Positions 1 through 11,834 of a stretch of DNA of 64,000 bases are shown here, in pieces (positions within the stretch are counted from its first letter, which is position 1; the number at the start of each line of letters is the position of its first letter). Source of the stretch: Ceratotherium simum simum (lineage: Eukaryota > Chordata > Mammalia > Perissodactyla > Rhinocerotidae); NCBI RefSeq assembly GCF_000283155.1, contig NW_004454197.1, forward strand, positions 12,812,315 to 12,876,314, given 5' to 3'. The notes under the pieces are model-generated. The model was not told where the DNA came from and made no database searches. It worked only from the letters and a program-made list of their open reading frames with translations. The position numbers were made by a program, and so were the translations under genes.

Positions 1-1653
1 CCAGCGGGGGCTGAATGGTTCTCTGTCCCCGGGGCCCTGGCACAGGGCTGGGCTCAGCAAGAAAAGACCCTGGTGAGTGGGTGAATGGCGGATATGTTGA
101 AAGATTGCATCATGTCTGGGGCAGGCAGTCTGTCGTTTGCTTCACCCCTCCCTAAAATAAACAGATATGATTTTAATCTCATGACAAGCCCTCAGGTAGA
201 CGCTGGAATCCGATTTTATAGACACAGAAACTGAGGCTGACGTTGGCGGTAATGAGGATGCTGGGAATGGGGCTCGCGCTGCCTGGCCCCCAGCACTGCT
301 CTTATCCATGACCCCCACTGCACGTGCCTGCATGTCCTCAGAATCCAGTCTCCAGGTACCGAGCTGTGGCTGGACAGTCTGCCACGGCTCCTGGGGTCCC
401 CTTGTCCCTGCTGGATTTGGGATGCTGGCAGCCCTGTATCCGTGTGGCCCTCACCCTCGGCCTAGTCTGCCAGCGCTCCTGCCCTCTGCCCTGACTGCCC
501 TTCTGTTGGGGGCCTTGGTGCCAAGCCTGCTGTCTCCCTCCCTGCCCATCAGGCCTCTGTCCTGGACTTCCCACCGTCACTGACCAACCGTCAGGGACCC
601 CAGCCCTGGCTGGCCGACTTTCTGAAATACTGAGGCCAGCAGGAGCCCCTGTCACCGGAGTTGCCGAGAATCTTCGGACTCTGGACCCGCACTGCGCCTG
701 GGGCTTTTCTGCCCCCATGCCCAGCCTGCTCTGTTTGTTCCCCCAGCAGACTCTGCTTCTGGTGCCGCTGGAGCCTGGACCAGGTCTGCAGCGAGGGCCC
801 AGGTTGTCCCTGCTCCCCTCTGGATTTGTGTGTGGAGCAGCTTCCCTCCTCCAGATAATGGAGAGCTGGCCCTGGAGGCGCGCTGGAGGCCCTGGGGAAA
901 CGCGGGGCTCTCGCTTTGGTGCCACTAGGAAAGAGGCTGCTACTGGGGGTCACCTGAATCTTCCCTGCCACAGATGCTGGAGCGCCCCACCAGTGCGCCT
1001 CTCCCCTCCCCTCCTCCTCCGCCTCTTCCTTGGGGCCCGCTCTGCCCAAGCCCTCTCCTGCTCCTACAGTTGCCTCCACCTCTCCCAGCAACGTGAATGG
1101 GGTGGACTATTTCACCCTGGCTGCTGGCATTGTTTCCAGCCACATTCTGGCCTGGGGCACAACACCCCACCCTTCTCCTTGAATCTCTTCCCACCTTCTT
1201 CACTCCATGTTCCTTCATTCAACCCAGGGAGGGGCTGCTGCCTGGACCTTCCATCAGTCAGAGCTGTTTTTCACTCCCAGAAACACCAACTTTGAAATGT
1301 TGCTACCGTGGCTCATTCATTCATCCACATACACTTGACATTTGTGGAACATCTTCTGTGAGCTGGGCACTGGGAATACAGGTCCGTGGGGTGGATGGTC
1401 CATCTCTGCCCCTCACTCCCTCTCGCCCTGCGTGTCACCAGCCTCCAGCCCCGACAGCACCAGAGCAACTGCCTCTCCTCCTCCCAGCCTCTACCTTGAC
1501 TTCAATCTTTGCCCATTTGTTCTCCCTACCTCCAGCCCCACAGCCTTCACCAATGCTGTCCCCTTTTCCTCTGATGCCCCACTCTCCATCTCCATAGGGC
1601 CAAGACATTTCTACCCTTCCAGGTCTTGTTCCAGGGCCACCTCCTTCAGCCAG
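1..1653. other. Intergenic DNA downstream of WDFY4
   Basis: No gene recognised. The GC-rich open frames here have no family resemblance and no splice context. Short pieces near 1,310-1,385 (tcattcatccacatacactt, gagctgggcactgggaatac) look like degraded MIR or L2 sequence. Confidence 0.5.
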
Positions 1654-2775
1654 TGTTATGGGCTGACTGTCCCCCCTTCCCCTCAACAAATTCACATGTT
1701 GAAGTCCTAATCCCCAATACCTCAGAATGGGACCACATTTAGAGATAACATCTTTATTTATTTTATTTTTTTTAATTTTTTTATTTTTTGTTTATTGCAG
1801 TAACATTGGTTTATAACATTGTATAAATTTCAGGTGTACATTGTTATACTTCTATTTCTGCCTGGATTACATCATGTTCTCATGTTCACCACCCAAATGC
1901 TAATTACAATCCATCACCACACACATGTGCCTAATTTTCCCTTTCGCCCTCCTCCCTCCCCTCTTCCTCTCTGGTAACCACCAATCCAATCTCTGTCTCT
2001 ATGTGTTTGTTTGTTGTTGTTATTATCTACTACTTAATGAGTGAGATCATACGGTATTTGACCTTCTCCCTCTGACTTATTTCACTTTGCATAATATGTC
2101 CAATGTCCATCCATGTTGTCACAAATGGCTGGATTTCATCGTTTCTTATGGCTGAGTAGTATTCCATTGTGTATATATACCACATCTTATTTATCCATTC
2201 ATCCCTTGATGGGCACTTAGGTTGCTTCCAAGTCTTGACTATCGTGAATAACACTGCAATGAACACAGGGGTGCATGTATCTTTACACATTGGTGTTTTC
2301 ATGTTCTTTGCACAAATACTCAGCAGTGGAATAGCTGGATCGTATGGTAGTTCTATCCTTAATTTTTTGAGGAGTCTCCATACTGTTTTCCATAGTGGCT
2401 GCACCAGTTTGCACTGCCACCAGCAGTGTATGAGAGTTCCCTTCTCTCCACATCCTCTCCAACACTTGTTGTTTCCTGTCTCAGGGATAACATCTTCAAA
2501 GAGGTAATTAAGGTAAAATGAGGTCACTAGGGTGGGCCCTAATCCAATATGACTGGTGTCCTTATAAGAAGAGGAGATTAGGACACGGACACACACAGAG
2601 GGAAGATGATGTGAAGACATAGGGAGAAGACAGCCATCAACAAGCCAAGGAGAGAGGCCTCAGAAGAAACCAACCCTGCTGACACCTTGATCTCGGACTT
2701 CTACCCTCCAGGATCGTGAGGAAACGTTAAGTCCCCAGCCTGTGGTCCTTCGTTATGGCGGCCCTAGCAAATGGA
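1654..2775 (+). repeat. Ancient LTR-like repeat (MaLR/MLT-like), split by an L1
   Basis: It begins tgttatgggctgactg...ttgaagtcctaatcccc and ends cgttatggcggccctagcaa, with the middle stretch (gaggtcactagggtgggccc, ccttataagaagaggagatt) that I recognise from a common mammalian LTR-type repeat. The copy is interrupted at 1,755-2,485 by an antisense L1. I am sure it is a known interspersed family, less sure of its exact name. Confidence 0.6.
1755..2485 (-). mobile_element. 5'-truncated L1 retrotransposon tail
   Basis: A LINE-1 3' end in minus orientation: its A-rich tail appears as a T-rich run at 1,755-1,790, followed by the 3' UTR and the end of ORF2. The minus-strand frame at 2,030-2,500 still reads the ORF2 C-terminus (motifs [31 protein letters not shown]). 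Target-site duplications gataacatctt at 1,744-1,754 and 2,486-2,496 flank it exactly. The strong match to the copy at 63.0 kb suggests a lineage-specific young subfamily. Confidence 0.9.
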
Positions 2776-4289
2776 TATGGCCAGAACGTCACCTATGCCT
2801 TCTCTTGGGAGTGAGATGTCTCTCCTTTAGCCCTTCTACCTCACTTCACATTTGTTTGCACAGACATCTTAGCCCCAAACCCCAGAAACCAGCCCCGCCT
2901 CCATCCCGCCATTTTCCCTATGATATGAGGGAGCAATTGGCAGTGGTCAGGAAATGCTTGTGAATGAATGAGCCTCAGACAGTCTTTGGGCCAGCAGACT
3001 TTTCAGCCCTGGGTAAATGCTTGAATCATCTTTTGAAACCTGACAGCAAGCCCAGCCTTGATATTTATGACCCTACTTCTCGGCCTTCCTGGGCAGTGAT
3101 GCTCTCTGCTCTTCAATTTATGGTCCTCCGGTGCAGCCCCAGACTGACTAGGGGATTGCAGATGGGCTGTCTGCTAATCGCGCACGCAGACAGTGCAGGA
3201 GGTGGCGTGATCCTTCGCCCCGGGGTCAGATGTGTGCCCTCTCACCCAGGGAGGGCTGCTCTGGACCTCGGAAGCGTCTCCTCCTCCATCTTCTCCTCTG
3301 CAAAGACCTCGAAGTTTACAATTAGATCCTAACTGCCCTCACTCACTATTGTTGACGTAGCTCACACATACACCTTTACTTTCTTCATATTTATCTCTAA
3401 ATTGATTCACTGCCCCCTGGAGGCCAGTGACCCAGGCCATAAGACACTGAGTCCATTTTCTTGCCATCCCCAGGCCTGAGCTCAATTGGAGAGGACACCC
3501 CTCAGGGCCTCTGCAGGGCTTGGCAAAGTATGGGAAGGATTAGTGTTTCCAAAGGAGAAATCTCGGGGAGGGGAGTTGAAGCTAAGGAGCTTCACCACCC
3601 CAAACCCTCATGCGCCCACCTCAGCTTGATCTCATTGCAGAGGCAGTTGAACTTCCCTTCAGAGAATCCTGAAAGACTGGGGTGGGGGAAGACGTTAGAG
3701 TGAGGGTGATGCCTTCAACGCCCAAGGACTGAACCGAGAGTGACCCAGGCACCAGAAGGTACTAGAATTCCTCAGAGGAGCTCACCACCCACCTGCCATG
3801 TATTTTCAGAAGAAGAACAATAGTCACATAGCAGTCCAGATTCTCCCAGGATGAGCTCCAGCTCAACATCAGCACATGGACTGGGGCCCTTGACCTCCTT
3901 GTAAAGATGGGCGCCCCGGGAAGAGCTTGCCACACCCAAGCCTGACCGGGACCCAGCGTCTGCTGTGGGGTGCAGAGACAGGGGCAGGCACACCCAGGAG
4001 AGTGTGTGCCCCCAGACTGACTTCCCTACACCTGCAACGGGCAGCCATCACGCCCGCATCCTGTGCCTCAGTCACAGAGGCTGGCATCCTGAGCGTGGCC
4101 TCCCACTCCCCATCAGCCCCTACACAGCAGGCAGGCAAGACCAGGAGAGGAGCCAGACTCCTCAGAGGGAGACAGGAGGGGCTGGAAACACTCTGAGGGT
4201 GGGCTGTGCTTCCTGGGGCTTCCTGCCTTTCTAAGTATGGAGATGCAAATACCTGAGTGGAAAGGGTGGCAATTTTAAACTCAAGAGCC
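2776..4289. other. Intergenic DNA, no feature recognised
   Basis: No exon, RNA gene or clear repeat seen; short AT/GC-mixed sequence between the LTR-like repeat and the WDFY4 3' end. Confidence 0.4.
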
Positions 4290-4694
4290 TTGCATTTGGA
4301 AAACAGTTGTTTTAATAAAATAAAGACAATACAATATTTCCCATTAGTTTCCACTAAGTGACCCAATTTTTTTCAGTGCAATAAGCCCTTTGAAAAGGTG
4401 AGTCGTGTGATTTCGTGTGCAGGTTGGCATCAACGAGTCACAGTTCCCAGTATGCTGCTCACAGGCCCCGATATAGGCTCGTATCCGTTTTACAGAAGCG
4501 CATCCTTGTGCAATCCAAGGCCAGAGTTCCATGGGCCATGGAGAGGGCTCAGGAGGTGGCTCTGATGGCCAGCAGCCCCGTCCTCAGGAACCTTTCCTTC
4601 ACGCCCAGGCACTGCCTCAGCCCACATTCTGCCCCGCGCTCCTGGCCCTCAGGGCACACACTGCTATGCCAGAGCCTCCACTGTCTCTTTCTTC
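4290..4694 (-). other. WDFY4: WDFY4 3' untranslated region (probable)
   Basis: About 400 bases from the stop codon to the expected cleavage site after the ATTAAA at 4,316-4,311. No interspersed repeat is recognised in it. The exact 3' end cannot be fixed from sequence alone. Confidence 0.6.
4311..4316 (-). promoter_or_regulatory. WDFY4: Candidate poly(A) signal ATTAAA for WDFY4
   Basis: On the minus strand this reads ATTAAA, the commonest variant of the poly(A) hexamer, within ttattttattaaaacaac about 380 nt after the stop. No canonical minus-strand AATAAA was noticed in the 3' flank between it and the stop codon. Cleavage would be expected 10-30 nt further, near 4,285-4,300. Confidence 0.55.
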
Positions 4695-4761
4695 CTATCC
4701 TTCTGCAGACCAGCAGAATATCCTCCCCTTCTCATCGCCGACCAGGAGTTTGGTCTGGTTT
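4695..4761 (-). CDS. WDFY4: WDFY4 terminal coding exon and stop
   Basis: One base completes Arg634; residues 635-655 follow (NQTKLLVGDEKGRIFCWSAE, G) and then TAG at 4,697-4,695. LLVGDxxGRIFCWS is the closing WD40 strand of the family. WDFY3 continues from this point into a FYVE zinc finger; this protein stops, as WDFY4 does. The acceptor is ctttctcttctcaag, a less common AAG acceptor with a good pyrimidine tract. Confidence 0.95.
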
Positions 4762-5756
4762 CTTGAGAAGAGAAAGAATAGACAGGAGTTAGTGGCAAGC
4801 CTGTGAGTGCACGTATCCCAGCAGGCACTCAGAAAATTGATACATGCCACCCTCCCCGAGCAGCAGCACCTGGCCTCCACCTGAAACAGGAGGAGGGAGT
4901 GAGAGAACTGGGGAATGTTTGGACCTTGTGGGGAACTTTTGAACTATGAGGGTTGTGGCTCCCACAGCACTGAGGGGAAGCTCCAAGCCTGGGCTCCAGG
5001 GAGCTGGGTGAGGCCCTGACTTTTTCTCTCCAGCATCTCCAGGCGCCTCCTGGCCTGTGAGAGATGCAGCCAGGCCCCCAGGCAGACGAATGGCAGGTTC
5101 TCCAGCAAAGACTTAGGGCTCTGGCCTTTCTGTCCCTATCCCCACGCCCCACCCTACCTCAGCCTGGCATCTAGAACACCATGTGCTTCCCACCACCACG
5201 GACCCTGAGTGGCCCACTCCAGAGCAAGGAAGGAGGAAGGAAAGCGGCTCTCGACGGTCCGCAGCCTCTGAGACTACACTGCCTAGTGTGTGGAACGGGT
5301 TAATGGTCGTCAGTACCACCACTGGTAATCGTGAAGAATAAAATAATGCCCGTCAAGTGCCATATCTGACACTGGGCTCTTCTACATGGGCTTAGAGCCC
5401 TCAGGAGGCGTTTTCTGTAACGTAGGATAATTATCACACCAAATGTCACCATCAGCAGTGGACCTCAGGAAAAACGTCCCTCTTTAGGATAAAATTACAA
5501 GGCAATATACTTTTTTTTTACCTTTTGGATTTCTTTATGAATTCATGGATATTCGAGAGAGAGAGCAAGGATATATGCATGTTAAAAAACAATTCCTAGG
5601 GCCCTACACTGCCACCTTGCCTGCACCCTGTGTGTGGTGGGCCCTCCCGGGGCCTGTGGTGGTGAGGCCACCTCCCAGGGCAAGAGCCGCTGGAACATTC
5701 CTAGAGGTGGCCACAGCGCCCTCTGCTGGAGGCCTGGAGAAGCCAGCCGTGGTTAC

Positions 5757-5868
5757 CTGGACACGGCCAGAGCTGTCACCGCAGGGCTGGTCTTGCTGGG
5801 CTTCCCTGTCAAAGCCACGCTGACATCCAGCTCTCTGCACAGGGCAAGGTTCTTCTCCCACCTGTGCC
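5757..5868 (-). CDS. WDFY4: WDFY4 coding exon: penultimate
   Basis: Encodes the rest of Gly597 and residues 598-633 plus two bases of Arg634: HRWEKNLALCRELDVSVALT then GKPSKTSPAVTALAVS. The pattern WExxLxxxxxLxxxxALxGK...PAVTALAVSR is the WDFY3/WDFY4 strand leading into the final blade. The acceptor is gatccccacag and the donor TCCAG|gtaacc. The 112-nt length restores phase 2 for the terminal exon. The preceding intron (5,869-9,534, 3,666 bp) holds an AT-rich conserved-looking block near 6.0-6.4 kb. Confidence 0.95.
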
Positions 5869-5989
5869 CTGTGGGGATCGTGTGCAAGAACAGTTAGAAA
5901 ACCCGAGTGGCTTCACACACGTGCACGTGGACGTCCACACACAGGACCACGAACACATAGACACATATTTATATTTGTGGTCAGCAACT

Positions 5990-6390
5990 TGTTAAATTGA
6001 GGGGGAAATATATTTAATCTTGGCCTGTGCTGTTGCAAAAAGGGCCGTCCCAATTTAATTTGTAGGCTGTGATAGTTACATGTGCTGACGTGCTGCGGTA
6101 TCCATTGTGTACCAAATTGGATTTGTGTATTATTGCTTTCTAAATTGCATGCCTAGTTCAGCAAAATTGTTCATCAGTGTTTACTGGCTGTATGCTTAAT
6201 AAGATGCCCCACAATACCTTGCTGCCAGGATGTAATGCAGCCCGTAATTGCCTAGTAAAAATAAATTACATAAAGTTGGCATTATCAACTTATCTAAATC
6301 CTCTCACGCTGCAGCCAATAATTAAATGCTGAGAATGTTTTTTCAAAAAATATAACTCAATAATTGTTACTTCACTCATTTTAATGACTG
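5990..6390. promoter_or_regulatory. AT-rich, repeat-free block, possible conserved non-coding element
   Basis: In the intron between the two exons before the last. The sequence is complex, not repetitive, and dense in homeobox- and POU-like AT cores (aattaaatgc, gtaattgcc, ccaatttaattt). It has no coding frame. The regulatory role is inference. Confidence 0.35.
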
Positions 6391-7204
6391 CATTTGGGGA
6401 CAGACAGTAATTCCTTCAACGTGGAGGGTGAGATGGAGAGACATCAGCTGGGTACGTCTCTGCAAAGTCACGTTGTTGGAGTCAGGGCAGGAATGACAGA
6501 GCTGCCCCAGCTGTCCCAGGGCGGCCAACTCTGTCTGCAGACAGGCCTGTGCACAAGGAAAAGCACGTGCATTGTGTGTTTGTGGAACAGTCCAGACAAC
6601 AAGTGCTTCTCTTTATATACCAGATTGAGTCCAAGTCTATGAGGTGATTCCTCAAATAAATTGTACTCAACTGGGTTGCTTCTGCTGCAAATGACAAATA
6701 AATGAATTCCAGGCAGAATTTAGATTACATGTGCAGACAAATGCAGTGTCCTTTATATCTTCAAAAATCTCCTCTTCTGCTCCTTAAGATATTTGAGGGA
6801 TAGAGCAATACATACACCAAGAGGACACACTCAAATATCCATGTGTCATGGCCAGTACTGGTCCCTTTCCAACAAACCAGTTTGGGGCAATATTAGGAGA
6901 ACAACAAGACCTCCAGTGGTTAGGTTTCTAAATCTACACATGGATTTGCTACCTCTGAACTGTGGCCCAGCCTGATTTTTATGTATATATCTCTGCCTTC
7001 ATGTCCTTTCATCCTAATCCTCCCAAGAACTGTAACCACAACCCTGGCAGTTAATACTACAGGGCAGTGGTGACCTCAGGTCAGGACAAACAGCAGGGGA
7101 AGGGTGTGGACCTGGGGCTCCTGTCGGCCTGAAACCATCTTGAAATTTCCCTAATGTCATCAGCCAGTGTACTGGGGAGAAGTCTCCCAGAAGTCTGAGA
7201 AAAT

Positions 7205-7340
7205 GACAGTAATGACCTGCATTTTGTTGAGTACTTTCTTGTCTATATCTATTATTTTTTCGTCACTAGCTCTCTACAAGTTAGGGTGTACAAGAATTTG
7301 ACAGATGGGGAAACTGAGGGCCAGAGAAGTTGCTGGGGAC
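7205..7340 (+). repeat. MIR-like SINE fragment
   Basis: cattttgttgagtacttt ... gacagatggggaaactgagg, the typical central and 3' part of an old mammalian MIR. Confidence 0.6.
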
Positions 7341-8504
7341 AGAGCTGGGTCAAGTTTCCTGCTTTTTATCTCAGTTCTCATCTCAGTAGCCCCCATTACC
7401 AGTGAACACAACCTCACCACAACCATTGATCCTAAGTAGACACCCGTGAATCCACTGGCACTTCCAGAATGAATGGGATGGCTCTGAGGTGTCCTTTGTT
7501 CGTCTGTCCCTCCATCCACCCACCCACCCATCTAGCCAGCGTTCTTGCTCGACATCCATTTGTTAAGCATGGGCTGAGCTAACGCCTTTAGCTTTTTGGA
7601 CCTCAATAGCTTCAGAAGTGGGCAGTTGGGCCCAAGACTGACACGGCGTGCCTTCATGCAGGTGTACCAGAGAATCAGCTCATAAGCAGGCTGGAGAATC
7701 AGAGCCCTGTGCTAGCTCTCCTCCAGGGGGTTGGGGGTGGGGAAGGAGTTTGGCCCCTGCTCTCTGAAGAAGTGCCGTGAGTTCCTCAGAATGCACAGGC
7801 CTCATCTGTCTTCCTTTTTACACTGAAATGGGCTGCTCGATCCCAAAGGACTCCAGAGATACGATGACCTGTGAACTGAGCATGGCTATAGATCCTTGTG
7901 AGGCCACCATGCTGGGTCAGCCCAAATTGTTGATGAGGACTCCTGCATGGTGTTATCTTGAAGACAGAGATTCCTATGCAGAGCCTAGGACCTAGCAGGG
8001 GCTGAGCCAATGTCTGTGTACGCTGTGTGAATGAAGAATCACGAATTGGTGACTAAATAAATCAAGGAGGTGGGGAGTACACTTTAGAAACGAACTAAGT
8101 GAAAATGGCTCCTCTTTTCAGAGGGCAGCCCTCAGCAATCTAGAAACTTCTCTCCTGTGGATAATCATGGGTCTTGGCATAAAGAGAAAACCAGAAGGGC
8201 CAAGATGACAGGAGAATTCTCACTTCATAGTAACATGTTTCCTTTAATCATGGGCACCAAGAAAGATGTCTCAGTTCTGGGCCAGAATCTTGCATGAAGA
8301 CAGAGCTGAGACAGGTTGGCTGCATTGGAGGAGGTGATGGTGTGGCTATTGGGAGGTGAGAAGAGAAGGAGGCATAGCTTTGATGGTGACGTTTGTGCCT
8401 GTGCTCATCACGGATGGGGTGGTCTGGTGGTGGTGGTGACAGTGATTACATGGCAGTATCTGTGGTTGAGGTCGCGTCTACTCTGGTGGCAGAAGTGAGA
8501 ATGA

Positions 8505-8655
8505 TCGTAGTAATATGCTTCTGGCTAACTTTGGGTGAGTTACTGAACTTCTCTCTGCACCAGTTTCCTCACCTCTCACGTGGGTGTCATAGTACTATCC
8601 ACCTCACGAGGTTGCCATGAGAAATAAGAGAACGCATGGAAAGTGTGCACAACAG
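8505..8655 (+). repeat. MIR SINE fragment
   Basis: ttgggtgagttactgaactt, cagtttcctcacctctcacg and the ag-rich end gagaaataagagaacgca follow the MIR core order. Confidence 0.65.
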
Positions 8656-8802
8656 AAACTGCTTATGGTCAGCTCTCTCCCTTGCAGCTCTGTGATGGTG
8701 GCCATGGTGATGGTGCCACTGGTCGTGATGGCAGAAAGCAGAACAGATTTTCTTACTTAAGTCCCATCTGCCACAACCCAGAGAGGGCTTTGCTCCAGAA
8801 GA

Positions 8803-8965
8803 GTGGTTCTCTGACTTGGTGCACACTGAGACTCACCTGGGGACTTGTTAGACATGGAAATTCTAACAACCTCCAATCTTTCCCAGGGATTGGGGTGAGA
8901 ACAGAACTCAGATCTACATTTTTGATAAGCCTCCTGGGCAATGCTGATGCTGATGACCCTCAGAC
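8803..8965 (+). repeat. MER5-like DNA transposon fossil
   Basis: gtggttctctgacttggtgc ... actcacctggggacttgtta ... caggga ttggggtgagaac, the recognisable left part and centre of a MER5A/B-type hAT-Charlie non-autonomous element. Confidence 0.6.
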
Positions 8966-9534
8966 CCACTCTGAGGAACTCGCCATAGGGTGCCTGGAGG
9001 GTTGAGCCAGAATCAACAGGGCAGGCTGAGGGCCTGTGGAACCACTTCCCCTCCCCAGGGATACAGCAAGGCCCTTCCCCGTTCCTGTCTGCAGCCTGGC
9101 TGTCCAGGCAAGTGGCCAGCTGAACCAGGCCCTGGGCTGGGGAGTTTGGCATCCAAGATTCATCCAGTCAGATGAAGAGCATCAAACCAAGCTCTGCGAG
9201 GCGTGTCCCCCTCCTGCAGCTCAGGAGCCCCTGACAACCACCCCCACCACTGTTCACACAGCCAGGGAGCACCCCAGAGCCAGCTGGTTCCTGCAGGACG
9301 AGGCCGGAATTCAACAGGGCTTCTCTATACTGCTTCAAATTCCACTAGCAGCTCGCGTAAACTGCGCTCCAGTCCCCCCAAAACCTGGCAACATCCTGAG
9401 ATCCTCGATGGCTTCCTTGGGCTCTGCAGGCCTGGGTGGAGCTGCAGCCCTTGGGCCGAGGAGGGGAGGGGAGAGGAGATGGAGAGCTGAGCAAGGCAAG
9501 GGCGCCCCACATGCAACCCTAGCCGGGCAGTTAC

Positions 9535-9619
9535 CTCTCAGGCCTGGAGGCTGAGCTGAGGGCTCCTCTGGCACTGCCTGCCCAGGGACAGACATCTTCA
9601 CTTCCTCAGTCTTCCAAAT
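9535..9619 (-). CDS. WDFY4: WDFY4 coding exon: loop between last WD40 blades
   Basis: Encodes residues 569-596 and the first base of Gly597: IWKTEEVKMSVPGQAVPEEP then SAQPPGLR. IWK completes the blade begun in the previous exon (DGMVR|IWK). The rest is a low-complexity, Pro/Glu-rich loop. In WDFY3 the equivalent position holds a much longer disordered insert, from memory. The acceptor is ttttctggacag and the donor GAGAG|gtaact, phase 1. Confidence 0.93.
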
Positions 9620-10439
9620 CTGTCCAGAAAAGAAAAAAATGCCATGGGCTGGGGAAGTGATGTCATCTGCAGGCTTGGTGCCCGTCCCATTCCTTCACAC
9701 CTGGGGACTCTGAAGGAAGAGGTGGGGCACGGCCCCCTTTCACGTCTGCTGTTAATGTATTCTCATAAAAAGGTTGCTTAGGCTTCAGCTTCCCTTCGCA
9801 GAGGTTCAGCGGAGCACGGGTGCAGCCTGGGAGAGCTCACTCCCCAACCCCGTGTCTGGAGTGCATCTCCCCTCAACCCCTTCCCTGCAGGAACGAGACT
9901 CAGCAGCCAGTTTATTACCATTTTACTTAGCTCATGTCCTCCCGTCCCTCTGCCACCATCCCCAGGGGCCTCCCTCACCACTCAGCAGCTGGGCCTCCCC
10001 GTCCTCTGTGTCTGGCCTCTGGTCCCAAGGCCTGTGGTGAATGCCCTCAAGCTGACCACATTCGGCTCCTCACTTGCTGAGTGTGGATTTTCTGTGGCTG
10101 AAGGACGAGGACCAGCCTATGCTGCTGTGGGCTCCACAGCACGCCCAGCACAGCACTGGGCCACCGCAGGAGCTCAGTTTCCGTACCGAACGGATGAGTG
10201 CTGAGTGCAGGGAAGACTCCGCTTTGTGCTCTGGGCAGGCCCACGAAGGAAATGCCCCTGCTGCTCAGCCAGCCCAGGCTCCTCTGACTGACCCACTGCA
10301 TGAACCACGACCCACCAAGCGCAGACCGTCGTGACCTCCTCATGTTCTGGCCCGCCCCGGACACCCTGCCCTCTACAGAGACCATGTGCCCCCTCACAGC
10401 CCACAGACGCGGCCTCGTAAGGGGACTTCTCGGGGGGCT

Positions 10440-10750
10440 TCCTTAGCCTCGTCTCTCCTGTCCACGCACGCTGGCCCCTCAGCCTGCATGGTCTTCCCCA
10501 TATGCTCTGACTTCTCCTCGTCCTCAGGACTCAGTGGAAATGACACCTCCTCTGATGTCTCTCTGTTGGAAATGAATCCATTCTCCTCGTGGACCCCCAC
10601 CGTGTTACTCATTCTGCTTCTTAGAGCATCAACTCCATGGTTATTCCGAGACTGTGAGCATGGAGGCCCCTGGAGGGCAAGGCTAAGCTTTAGCCATGCT
10701 GGCGCACAGCAAGCTGTCATAAACGCTTGTGGAATTCAGTGGGCATTGTC
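10440..10750 (-). repeat. L2 LINE fragment
   Basis: Antisense L2 3' end pattern: tgacacctcctctgatgtct, then gagggcaaggctaagctt. Strand inferred from similarity to the usual L2 3' end read in reverse. Confidence 0.5.
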
Positions 10751-10849
10751 TTGAATACCTTGTGGCATTCTGTGGACATTTCCTGTCATAAACTGTGGAA
10801 TTCAAGTGACAGTTTCTGGAGTAAGCCTCTTAATCGTGCCTTATCTTTA

Positions 10850-11152
10850 CTCATTCCTTCATCTTTCCCGTCATCCTCAAAAAATCACCCATATTTTGTT
10901 CTTCCCACGCTACTCCACCTCAGTGTTTCCCTCTCCTCCTCTTCTTGGTTTCTTGATGCTCGCCCTCTCCACAGCCCTCCTCAGAGGATCCATGGCACTC
11001 TGATTATCCGAATAGTAAGAACCACATACATGTATTTTCTGTTTGTCTTTTCTTCTAGAATACTGAGCATACTGAGGACCAGAGTTTGTTTATCATTAAT
11101 CTCTGTGTCCCCCATGGCTTGTATGAAGTGCTTGGCACAGAGCCAGAATTCA
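10850..11152 (-). repeat. L2 LINE fragment
   Basis: ttcttctagaatactgagca, gaccagagtttgtttatcat and gcttggcacagagccagaat follow the reverse L2 3' end order and run straight into the TGGA array. Confidence 0.55.
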
Positions 11153-11346
11153 AGGTGGATGGATGAATGGATGGATAGTTGAAGGAACAAATAGTCAGGT
11201 GGATGGATGGATGGGTAGATGGAAGGAGAGATAAATAGAAGGATGGAAGGATGAATAGGTAGAGAGATAAATAGTTGGGTGAGTGAACGGATGAGTGGGT
11301 GGATGGATAAATGGATGGACAAGTGGGTGAATAAATGAATGAACGG
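11153..11346 (+). repeat. (TGGA)n tetranucleotide array, imperfect
   Basis: About 190 bp of degenerate GGAT/TGGA/GGTA units growing from the end of an L2 fragment. It lies in the intron downstream of the exon at 11,652-11,834. Confidence 0.9.
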
Positions 11347-11651
11347 CCTAAATATCTCTTATTGGCACTGGGCTGTATTACTATGCATTTGGCCATTCAG
11401 CTTTCATATCTTGTGACGATAAGTGTTTATTTCATTATATGAGTGTACGTGTCTAAAATTATATATAATTTTATTTATTTATTTACATTTTGTCTGGAAA
11501 GAGCCTTGCTTTTGCACTTACTTGCTGTGGGGACCTGGTCTGGAATGGTCTCAAATGCAGCCTACAGATTTGGACCATTGGAGGAAGTGAACAGAATGGA
11601 GATGAACACATTTCTTGTACCATGCCCTCATTCTGCCCAAGACACACCTAC

Positions 11652-11834
11652 CCGGACCATGCCGTCTTGACTCCCAGTGATGATAACATGACTTGTGTCC
11701 CACGCTGGCCCCTCCGTCACGCAGCAGCAGGTTATGGCTCCTTCTGGGCCCCAGGCTGTGGTGATGCTGGCCAGGGATTGCCCGTTGATGTTCCATAGGG
11801 ACAAGTGGGCTCCCGCACAGGAGACAATGGTGCC
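11652..11834 (-). CDS. WDFY4: WDFY4 coding exon: symmetric WD40 blade
   Basis: Encodes residues 508-568 (GTIVSCAGAHLSLWNINGQS, LASITTAWGPEGAITCCCVT, EGPAWDTSHVIITGSQDGMVR). IVSCAGAHLSLW and VIITGSQDGMVR are consecutive WD40 strands. The acceptor is tctcactgctgcag and the donor CGG|gtaggt. The length of 183 nt with phase 0 at both ends means the exon can be skipped without a frameshift, removing about one blade. The introns on either side carry complementary TGGA/TCCA arrays (see findings). Confidence 0.96.

Noticed and set aside
338..1091. Two overlapping long minus-strand frames downstream of WDFY4
   Set aside because: GC-rich shadow frames with no domain, no initiation or splice context.
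2030..2620. 196-codon minus-strand frame with reverse-transcriptase-like end
   Set aside because: It is the ORF2 C-terminal remnant of the truncated L1 plus flanking repeat, not a host gene.
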